DNA of 20,796 nucleotides from Actinomycetales bacterium (GTDB lineage: Bacteria > Actinomycetota > Actinomycetes > Actinomycetales > Cellulomonadaceae): the NCBI GenBank assembly GCA_012514545.1, contig JAAZAC010000122.1, positions 1 to 20,796 of the forward strand, in the 5' to 3' direction. The translations under genes and the position numbers were made by a program. Numbering within the stretch: the first letter of the stretch is position 1; each line of letters begins with the position of its first letter. The notes beneath the pieces are model-generated. The model was not told the DNA's origin and did no database searches. It saw only the letters and a program-made list of their open reading frames with translations. This document shows positions 15,697 through 20,796 of the stretch, in pieces.

Positions 15697-15765
15697 TTCC
15701 GCACCCCGCCCGGCCGGCCCACGCCGCGGGCCGGGCCCGCGCGGCGCCCGGGGTCCGAGCCGGGC

Positions 15766-16392
15766 TCAGACCGCGTTGCGCTTCTCCGCGAGGATCTGCC
15801 GCTGCCGCTCGGTCACCCAGCGGAAGAGGGCCTCGACGTCGACCTCCGCCATGTCGACGAACCGGCAGCCGTGCGCCGTCGCGCCCCGCAGCGGCTCGTG
15901 GCGCAGCACCTCCGCGACCACCGGGACGGGACGGGCCGACGTCGGGAGCTCGCCGACGAGCAGCGTGCCCAGCGGCACCGCCTCGTCCGCCCGGAAGCGC
16001 ATGCCGTAGGCGGAGACGTCCAGCGCGAGCGTGTCGAGCGGCGGGTCGAGGGGCCGCGGCTCGCCGTCGACGATCACGTGCGTGAAGCGCACCGGGTCGG
16101 TGACGGGGACGCGCACCGCGCCGCGCCGCTGCTCGACCTCGCGCATCCGCAGGTCCACGACCTCGATCCGCCGGGGCGCGCTCACCGCGACCTTCGCGTC
16201 GAGCGTCACCTCCCCGCGCAGCGGGCTCGCGACGACCACGACGACGGCGTCGCCCGGCCAGAGCGACCCGCCCGAGTAGCGGGGCGCCTCGATCGTCAGG
16301 CGGCCGTCCTCGTCGGCCCGCACGTGCCCGGCCGCGACGAGCTCACCACCCTCACCGTGCACCTTGCACGGGTCGAGCTCGAACCCCACCAC
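15766..16392 (-). CDS. PilZ-domain protein, probable c-di-GMP receptor
   Basis: The product is 208 aa and cytoplasmic. Residues about 1-85 form a beta-rich YcgR-N-like domain (RLTIEAPRYSGGSLWPGDAVVVVVASPLRG in parts, 31-60). Residues about 86-200 are a PilZ domain with both c-di-GMP motifs: RxxxR as R90-G-A-V-R94 and D-x-S-x-x-G as D125-V-S-A-Y-G130. The C-terminus has the FVDM...ALFRWVTERQRQIL helix. Such two-domain proteins often brake flagella or pili when c-di-GMP is high; the target here is unknown since no flagellar gene lies in the window. Start GTG 16392 (or the adjacent GTG 16389) follows GAGGAG by 5 or 8 bases; an upstream GTG at 16422 is less likely. Confidence 0.88.
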   Translation of the reverse strand: MVGFELDPCKVHGEGGELVAAGHVRADEDGRLTIEAPRYSGGSLWPGDAVVVVVASPLRGEVTLDAKVAVSAPRRIEVVDLRMREVEQRRGAVRVPVTDPVRFTHVIVDGEPRPLDPPLDTLALDVSAYGMRFRADEAVPLGTLLVGELPTSARPVPVVAEVLRHEPLRGATAHGCRFVDMAEVDVEALFRWVTERQRQILAEKRNAV

Positions 16393-16450
16393 TGCTGCTC
16401 CTCGTGCGGACGTCGGGGGCACGCCGGCGCCGGTGCCGGCGGCATCGCGG

Positions 16451-16456
16451 ACCTTA
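16451..16456 (-). promoter_or_regulatory. Candidate -10 element for the PilZ gene
   Basis: TAAGGT on the minus strand lies 58 bases before the PilZ start, in the gap after the adenosyltransferase stop. It overlaps the small palindrome TACCCGGGGTA (16455-16465), so regulated initiation is possible. No clear -35 is seen. Confidence 0.3.
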
Positions 16457-16481
16457 CCCGGGGTATCGGCGCAGATCGTGC

Positions 16482-17033
16482 TCAGTCATGGCTCGCGGGC
16501 TCGATCTCACCCGCCGCCGCGCGCGCGAGCACGAACAGCAGGTCGGAGAGCCGGTTGACGTACCGGAGCGCGTCGGGGCTCACGTCGGCCTCGGCCGCCA
16601 GCGCCACGACGCTCCGCTCGGCGCGCCGCAGGACGGCCCTGGCGTGGTCGAGCGCCGCCGACGCGGCCGTCGTGCCGGGCACGACGAACACCGGGCGCAG
16701 CGGCGTGACCGCCACCCGCGCGTCGATGGCCTGCTCGACCTCCTCGACCATCGCGGCGGTCACCCGCGACACGCCGTCGACGAGGCGGTCGCGGTGCGCC
16801 GGGTTCGTCGCCAGGTCGGCGGCCACGACGAAGAGCTCGCGCTGGCGGCGCAGGACCTCCTCGGCGAGGTCGTCCTCCCCCGCCGCCCGGCACGCCGCGC
16901 GGGCGATCCCGAGCACGGCCACCGCCTCGTCGAGGTCGCCGCACGCCGCCATGAGCGGCGACGCCTTCGAGACCCGCCCGCCGAGGAACAGCCCCGTCGT
17001 GCCGTCGTCCCCCTGCCGTGTGTAGACCCGCAC
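16482..17033 (-). CDS. pduO: PduO-type cob(I)alamin adenosyltransferase
   Basis: The product is a 183-aa cytoplasmic enzyme that transfers the adenosyl group of ATP to cob(I)alamin or a corrinoid precursor, making adenosylcobalamin. N-terminal ATP motif VYTRQGDDGTTGLFLGGRV is at 3-21. A four-helix bundle carries FVVAADLATNP (69-79), RAVLRRAERSVVAL (135-148) with the conserved Arg residues, and YVNRLSDLLFVLAR (159-172). All family-critical features are visible; the usual VDELN segment reads GDLDEAVAVLG. GTG 17033 is preceded by GGGAGG. It is divergent from the cobalamin riboswitch and ECF transport operon, and thus probably processes the corrinoid they import. A long N-terminal open extension exists but runs through the riboswitch and is not plausible protein. 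Confidence 0.93.
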   Translation of the reverse strand: MRVYTRQGDDGTTGLFLGGRVSKASPLMAACGDLDEAVAVLGIARAACRAAGEDDLAEEVLRRQRELFVVAADLATNPAHRDRLVDGVSRVTAAMVEEVEQAIDARVAVTPLRPVFVVPGTTAASAALDHARAVLRRAERSVVALAAEADVSPDALRYVNRLSDLLFVLARAAAGEIEPASHD

Positions 17034-17163
17034 GCACCCTCCCCTCGCTCGCCTCGACCCTGGCCGAGCGGCCGACCGGATGGCAAGACCCCGCGTCCGG
17101 CGGGCGGCGGGCGGGGTGCGGACACGGCGGCGCGCGGCGGCGCACGGCGTCGGCCGGAGGGAG

Positions 17164-17169
17164 TACGGT
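17164..17169 (+). promoter_or_regulatory. Candidate -10 element for the riboswitch transcript
   Basis: TACGGT fits TAnnnT and would start RNA near 17175, about 15-20 bases before the aptamer core. No -35 can be named. The call depends mainly on position. Confidence 0.3.
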
Positions 17170-17188
17170 GGGCGCGCCGCCCTCCCGG

Positions 17189-17292
17189 GCGGCTGGCCCG
17201 TGTCGGGGGAAGCCGGTCGAAGTCCGGCGCTGACCCGCAACCGTAGGCCGAGGGCACCCGCCCCCGGCGAGCCGGAGCACCTGGCACGGGTC
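17189..17292 (+). ncRNA. Cobalamin (B12) riboswitch aptamer, compact form
   Basis: Landmarks of the cobalamin aptamer appear in order. GGGGGAA leads into a hairpin GCCGG-loop-CCGGC (17212-17228), then GCTGACCCGCAACCGT (17229-17244), a hairpin GCCGAGGG/CCCCCGGC with one mismatch (17247-17268), and the B12 box GCCGGAGCACCTGGC (17271-17285). GGCCCGTG (17195-17202) pairs with CACGGGTC (17285-17292) with one G-U pair and would form the closing stem. At about 100 bases it lacks large peripheral arms, which fits the smaller class of cobalamin riboswitches. When bound by a cobalamin it is expected to lower expression of the downstream transport genes. Exact class and ligand preference cannot be read by eye. 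Confidence 0.9.
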
Positions 17293-17296
17293 GAGA

Positions 17297-17384
17297 GGCT
17301 CCTACCGTCGAGGACTGCGGGGCGGAGCCCGGGTCGTCGGGACGTCCCCCGGGGCGGCGGCGGTGCCGGGTCCGTCACGGACCC
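17297..17384 (+). promoter_or_regulatory. Riboswitch expression platform with competing hairpins
   Basis: Three possible stems lie between aptamer and start codon: GGCTCC/GGAGCC (17297-17302 with 17324-17329), palindrome GGGACGTCCC (17339-17348), and GGGTCC-GTCAC-GGACCC (17368-17384). The last ends 17 bases before the GTG and just before the weak ribosome site AGCAGG (17391-17396). No T-tract follows any of them, so control of translation, or Rho-linked termination, is more likely than an intrinsic terminator. Confidence 0.45.
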
Positions 17385-17401
17385 TCAGAAAGCAGGCACC
17401 A

Positions 17402-18190
17402 GTGATCCCGACCCTCCGCCGGCCACGCCCGGCCCGTCCCACCCGTCGCCGCGCGCGCCTCGCGGGCGCGACCCTCGCGCTCGGCGCCGCGGCCGCCCTC
17501 CTCGCGCCCGTCGCGGCGGCGGCTCCCCTGCCCGCCGCTCCCCTGTCCGCCGCGCACCTGTCCGCCGCGCCCCTCGCCGTCGGCGGGCCGGGTCCCTGCG
17601 CGGACCCCGACGGCGTGACCGTCGTCGTCGACGCGACCGAGCTCGGCGGGGACCTCACCGTCGCGTGCGCGGCCGATCCCGCGACCGGCACCGAGGCCCT
17701 GGCACAGGCCGGCTTCACGGAGGCGCGCGACCCGTCCGGCTACCTCTGCGCGATCGGCGGCCTGCCCGACCCGTGCCCCACGGAGTTCACCGGCAGCTAC
17801 TGGACCTACTGGTTCGCCGCGCCCGACGGCGAGTGGACGGCGTACACGGAGGGCTCCGACACCGCGGTGCCCGAGCCCGGCGCGGTCGAGGGGTGGCGCT
17901 ACGGCGACGGCACGCAGCCGCCGGGCGTCGAGCCCGCCGACGTCGCCCCGGGCACCGGCTCCGCGGAGGCCGGGGACGCCGAGGACGGCGACGACGGCGC
18001 GGCGGACGCGCCCGCCGACGAGGCGACGGACGAGCCCACGGCCGAGGCGACCGAGGGCGCGGCCGCGCCGGAGGACGACGCCGGGAGCGCGCTCCCGCGG
18101 GCCGCAGCCCTCGTGGGCGGTGTCGCGATCCTCGGCGCGCTGGTGGCCGTCCTCGTCCGCGCCCGGCGCGGCAGCGGCGCGCAGGACTGA
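17402..18190 (+). CDS. Secreted membrane-anchored DUF4430-like (transcobalamin C-domain-like) protein
   Basis: The product is 262 aa. A long basic N-region (RRPRPARPTRRRAR) and hydrophobic core (LAGATLALGAAAALLAPVAAAA, 20-41 in outline) form a signal peptide. A three-fold pentapeptide repeat LPAAP/LSAAH/LSAAP (43-57) follows. The globular domain (about 64-170) starts GPCADPDGVTVVVD and has ALAQAGF (99-105), YLCAIGG, PCPTEF, SYWTYWFAAPDGEWTAY and EGWRYGDG. This pattern is typical of DUF4430, the fold of the transcobalamin C-domain. Four cysteines (66, 89, 116, 125) allow two disulfides. An acidic Asp/Glu/Ala-rich spacer (about 185-228) and a C-terminal helix with basic tail (AAALVGGVAILGALVAVLV, RARR) tether it to the membrane. 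GTG 17402 is set by the signal peptide. Being first behind a B12 riboswitch and followed by ECF genes, it is a candidate corrinoid-capture protein; binding is inferred. Confidence 0.85.
   Translation: MIPTLRRPRPARPTRRRARLAGATLALGAAAALLAPVAAAAPLPAAPLSAAHLSAAPLAVGGPGPCADPDGVTVVVDATELGGDLTVACAADPATGTEALAQAGFTEARDPSGYLCAIGGLPDPCPTEFTGSYWTYWFAAPDGEWTAYTEGSDTAVPEPGAVEGWRYGDGTQPPGVEPADVAPGTGSAEAGDAEDGDDGAADAPADEATDEPTAEATEGAAAPEDDAGSALPRAAALVGGVAILGALVAVLVRARRGSGAQD
17528..17572 (+). repeat. Three tandem 15-base repeats at the mature N-terminus of the DUF4430-like protein
   Basis: Three in-frame 15-base units, each CTG-(C/T)CC-GCC-GC-, encode LPAAP, LSAAH and LSAAP directly after the signal core. 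Copy number could vary by slippage, changing tether or cleavage-site length. Confidence 0.7.
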
Positions 18191-18199
18191 GGCCGCGCG

Positions 18200-19198
18200 A
18201 TGACCGCCGTGCACCCCCTCGCGTGGTGGGCGTGGGCGATGGCCCTCGCCGTCGCCGCAGCGCGGACGCCGCACGCCGCGGGCGTGGCGGGGGTGCTCGT
18301 CGCGGTCGTCGTGGTCGTGGCGCTGCGCGCGCGGGGCGGCGCCACGGCCCGGCTCTTCCCGGGCTACCTCGTGCTCGGCGCGGCGATCGTCGTGGTCCGG
18401 CTCGCCTTCCACGTCCTCGTCGGGCTCAAGCCGCCGGGGCCCGTGCTGCTCGACCTGCCCACGGTCCGGGCGCCCGAGTGGGCCCAGGGCATCCAGCTCC
18501 TCGGGCCCGTCACGACGACGGGGCTCGGCCTGGCCGCCGCCGACGGCCTGCGGCTCGCCACGCTCGTCGTGTGCTTCGGCGCCGCCGCGGCGCTGGCCGA
18601 CCCGCGCCGGGTGCTCCGCGCGGTCCCGGCCGCGATGCACCACCTCGGCACGGCCGTCGTCGTGGCCGTGAGCGTCACGCCGCAGCTCGCGACGGCGGCC
18701 GCGGGGGTGCGCCGCGCCCAGCGGCTGCGCGGCGCGCCCCCGCGGGGCTGGCAGGCCGTCCGCGCCACGGCCGTGCCGGTGCTCGCGGACGCGCTCGACC
18801 GCTCGCTCGCCCTCGCCGCCTCGATGGACGTGCGCGGCTACGCGCGGTCGGGCAGCCCCGAGGGCGACCGGCGCGTCGGCCTCCTCCTCGCGGGGTCGCT
18901 CGTGGCGCTCGGGCTGGGCGCGTACGGCCTGCTCGCCGGCGGGCCGGCGTGGCGCGGGGCCGTGCTCGTGGTCCTCGGGGCGGGGGCCGCCGTGGCCGCC
19001 GGGGTGCGGGCGGGCCGTCGCGTGCGGCGTACCCGGTACCGCCCCGATGCCTGGGGCGTCCCCGAGTGGCTCGTGGCGGGGGCCGGCGTCGTCGCGTGCG
19101 CCCTCCTGCTCGTCCCGGTGCCGTCCGCCGGCGCGACCGGCCTCGCCCTCGCGGGCGGCGCGGTGGCGGCGCTGCCCGCCCTCGGAGGTGCGCGATGA
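18200..19198 (+). CDS. ecfT: ECF transporter T component (EcfT/CbiQ family)
   Basis: The product is a 332-aa integral membrane protein, the scaffold that couples ATPases to the substrate-binding S subunit in energy-coupling-factor importers. Hydrophobic segments lie around 13-45 and 53-75, with further ones in the middle (for example LATLVVCFGAAAAL, about 118-131). The cytoplasmic coupling helices contain VSVTPQLATAAAGVRRAQRLRG (about 157-178 in outline) and the family motif AASMDVRGYAR (about 205-215, the A-x-R-G type motif). The C-terminal third adds three or four helices, longer than a minimal EcfT of about 265 aa. ATG 18200 is 9 bases after the previous stop, and its own stop overlaps the ATPase start (ATGA). 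Operon context under the B12 riboswitch suggests corrinoid or cobalt transport. Confidence 0.9.
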   Translation: MTAVHPLAWWAWAMALAVAAARTPHAAGVAGVLVAVVVVVALRARGGATARLFPGYLVLGAAIVVVRLAFHVLVGLKPPGPVLLDLPTVRAPEWAQGIQLLGPVTTTGLGLAAADGLRLATLVVCFGAAAALADPRRVLRAVPAAMHHLGTAVVVAVSVTPQLATAAAGVRRAQRLRGAPPRGWQAVRATAVPVLADALDRSLALAASMDVRGYARSGSPEGDRRVGLLLAGSLVALGLGAYGLLAGGPAWRGAVLVVLGAGAAVAAGVRAGRRVRRTRYRPDAWGVPEWLVAGAGVVACALLLVPVPSAGATGLALAGGAVAALPALGGAR

Positions 19199-20796
19199 CC
19201 GCGCTCGTGCTCGACCGCGTCACGGTCACGTACCCGGGCCGCACGGAGCCCACGCTGCGCGACGTCGACCTCGAGGTCCCCGAGGGCGAGCTGTGCCTCG
19301 TCGTCGGGCCCACGGGCGCCGGGAAGTCGACGCTGCTGGGGGCGGCCTGCGGGCTCGTCCCGCACTTCACGGGCGGGACGCTCGCGGGCCGCGTGCTCGT
19401 GCAGGGCCGCGACACGCGCCGGCACCTCCCCCGCGACCTGGCCGACGTCGTCGGCGTCGTCGGGCAGGACCCGGCGGCGGGGTTCGTCACGGCCACCGTC
19501 GAGGACGAGCTGGCCTACGCGATGGAGCAGCTGGGCGTGCCCCCGTCGGTCATGCGGACGCGGGTGGAGGAGGTGCTGGACCTGCTCGGGCTCGCCGGGC
19601 TCCGCGACCGGCCGCTCGTCGACCTGTCGGGCGGGGAGCAGCAGCGCGTGGCGATCGGCGCTGTGCTGACGCCGCAGCCGCGCCTCCTCGTGCTCGACGA
19701 GCCGACCTCGGCGCTCGACCCGGGCGCGGCCGAGGAGGTGCTGGCCGCGCTGACGCGGCTCGTGCACGACCTCGGGCTCACCGTGGTCCTCGCGGAGCAC
19801 CGGCTCGAGCGGGTCGTGCAGTACGCGGACCGGGTCGTCGTCGTGGCGCCCGACGGGACGGTCACCTCAGGCGCGCCCGAGCCCGTCCTCGCGGCGGCCC
19901 CCGTGGCGCCGCCGATCGTCGAGATGGCCCGGTGGGCGGGCTGGCGCCCCGTGCCGCTCTCCGTGCGCGACGCCCGACGCCGGGCCGCCGGCCTGCGCGC
20001 CGACCTCGCCCGGGTCGCGACCCCCGGTTCCCGGTCCGCGCCGCGACCGGCCGGCGCGGACCTCCTCGCCGCGCGCGGGCTGCACGTGCACCACGGCGTC
20101 ACCGCGGGCCGCCTCCTGCGACGCGGCGCGGCACCCCCGGTGCACGCCGTGCGCGGGGTCGGCCTCGCCGTCGGGCCCGGCGAGGTCGTCGCGGTCATGG
20201 GCCGCAACGGCGCCGGGAAGACGTCGCTGCTCTGGGCGCTGCAGGGGTCGGGCCGGCGGTCGGCGGGCGAGGTCGTGGTCGCGGGCCCGGACGGGTCCCC
20301 GGCCGACCCCGCGCGTCTGGCGCCGGGCGCGGCGCGCCGCCGCGTGGCCCTCGTGCCGCACGACCCGGGCGCCCTCCTCTTCCGGGACACGGTCGGCGCC
20401 GAGCTCGCTGCGGCCCACGCGGAGGCCCCCGGCGCCGCGCGGGACGTCCTCGAGCGGCTGGCGCCCGGCACGGACCCGGCGGCCCACCCGCGCGACCTCT
20501 CCGAGGGCCAGCGGCTCTCGCTCGTGCTGGCGCTGCAGCTGCTGGCCGGCCCCGGCGTCGTGCTCCTCGACGAGCCCACCCGCGGCCTCGACTACGCGAT
20601 GAAGGACCACCTGGCCACGATCCTGGCCGAGCTCGCCGCCGACGGGCGCGCCGTCGTCGTCAGCACCCACGACGTCGAGTTCGCCGCCGCGGTCAGCCAG
20701 CGGACCGTGGTGATGGCGCAGGGGGACGTCATCGCCGACGGCCCCACCCGGGCGGTCCTGACCAGCTCCCCCACCTTCGCGCCCCAGACGGCCAAG
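19195..20796 (+). CDS. ecfA: ECF transporter fused double ABC ATPase (EcfA-EcfA'), C-terminus beyond window
   Basis: The frame has 534 codons to the edge and remains open, though the second ATPase domain looks nearly complete. Domain 1 (about 1-240): Walker A GPTGAGKST (39-47), Q-loop GVVGQDP, signature LSGGEQQR, Walker B LLVLDEPTSALD and switch His in AEHRLER. A linker of about 50 residues follows. Domain 2 (about 295-534): Walker A MGRNGAGKTS, signature LSEGQRLSL (serine-glutamate in place of SGG), Walker B VVLLDEPTRGLD and STHD. The two domains power one ECF importer. GGAGGTG lies 4 bases before ATG 19195. Fusion of both ATPases in one chain, as in YkoD-like proteins, is common in actinobacteria. 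The S component is expected next. Confidence 0.93.
   Translation, partial: MTALVLDRVTVTYPGRTEPTLRDVDLEVPEGELCLVVGPTGAGKSTLLGAACGLVPHFTGGTLAGRVLVQGRDTRRHLPRDLADVVGVVGQDPAAGFVTATVEDELAYAMEQLGVPPSVMRTRVEEVLDLLGLAGLRDRPLVDLSGGEQQRVAIGAVLTPQPRLLVLDEPTSALDPGAAEEVLAALTRLVHDLGLTVVLAEHRLERVVQYADRVVVVAPDGTVTSGAPEPVLAAAPVAPPIVEMARWAGWRPVPLSVRDARRRAAGLRADLARVATPGSRSAPRPAGADLLAARGLHVHHGVTAGRLLRRGAAPPVHAVRGVGLAVGPGEVVAVMGRNGAGKTSLLWALQGSGRRSAGEVVVAGPDGSPADPARLAPGAARRRVALVPHDPGALLFRDTVGAELAAAHAEAPGAARDVLERLAPGTDPAAHPRDLSEGQRLSLVLALQLLAGPGVVLLDEPTRGLDYAMKDHLATILAELAADGRAVVVSTHDVEFAAAVSQRTVVMAQGDVIADGPTRAVLTSSPTFAPQTAK

Noticed and set aside
17034..17378. Minus-strand N-terminal extension of the adenosyltransferase through the riboswitch
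   Set aside because: The family N-terminus and a GGGAGG ribosome site place the start at 17033; the extension is Arg/Pro-rich noise over a structured RNA on the other strand.

Overview
The window is very GC-rich DNA (G/C at nearly every third codon position, many GTG starts, long empty antisense frames). It looks like chromosome of a high-GC actinobacterium, most likely Micrococcales of the Cellulomonas/Promicromonospora kind. The strongest taxonomic clue is a block colinear with Mycobacterium tuberculosis Rv1822-Rv1830. A PilZ (c-di-GMP) protein suggests a possibly motile member. I see no mobile element, CRISPR array, tRNA or rRNA. The genus is an inference.

Layout. 1-2206 (-): the N-terminal 735 residues of a PEP-synthase-like protein with an extra N-terminal domain, cut by the window edge. 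2287-2649 (+): a small two-helix membrane protein. 2667-6065 (-): complete pyruvate carboxylase. 6231-11563 (-): the conserved cell-envelope, division and metabolic-switch block. In transcription order it holds a CDP-alcohol phosphatidyltransferase (pgsA type), a DUF881 protein, small basic protein Sbp (DUF1290), a second DUF881 protein, GarA (FHA), FtsR-like MerR, a bifunctional-nuclease-fold protein, and an Rv1830-like MerR regulator. The gcvH gene that sits before garA in M. tuberculosis is absent. 11774-13200 (+): a cupin and an APP1-type phosphatase, divergent from pgsA. 13213-14319 (-): a threonine-aldolase-type PLP lyase. 14393-15630 (-): DUF3105 and DUF305 membrane-anchored, His-rich proteins in a coupled pair. 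15766-16392 (-): the PilZ protein.

Corrinoid module, 16482 to the right edge. A PduO-type cob(I)alamin adenosyltransferase (-) lies divergent from a compact cobalamin riboswitch (+, about 17189-17292). The riboswitch leads a tight operon: a secreted, membrane-anchored DUF4430-like (transcobalamin C-domain-like) protein, an ECF transporter T subunit, and a fused double ABC ATPase that runs off the window. Together they look like a B12-repressed ECF importer for a corrinoid (or cobalt), with a surface-tethered candidate binding protein and a cytoplasmic enzyme that adenosylates the imported corrinoid. The substrate-specific S subunit is expected just beyond the right edge. This is the most interesting system here.

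Start/stop overlaps of 4 bases (GTGA or ATGA) recur at pgsA/DUF881, DUF881/sbp, garA/ftsR, cupin/APP1, DUF3105/DUF305 and ecfT/ecfA, so translational coupling is the norm in these operons. The only gene-free stretch over 300 bases is 17034-17401, which holds the riboswitch and its expression platform.
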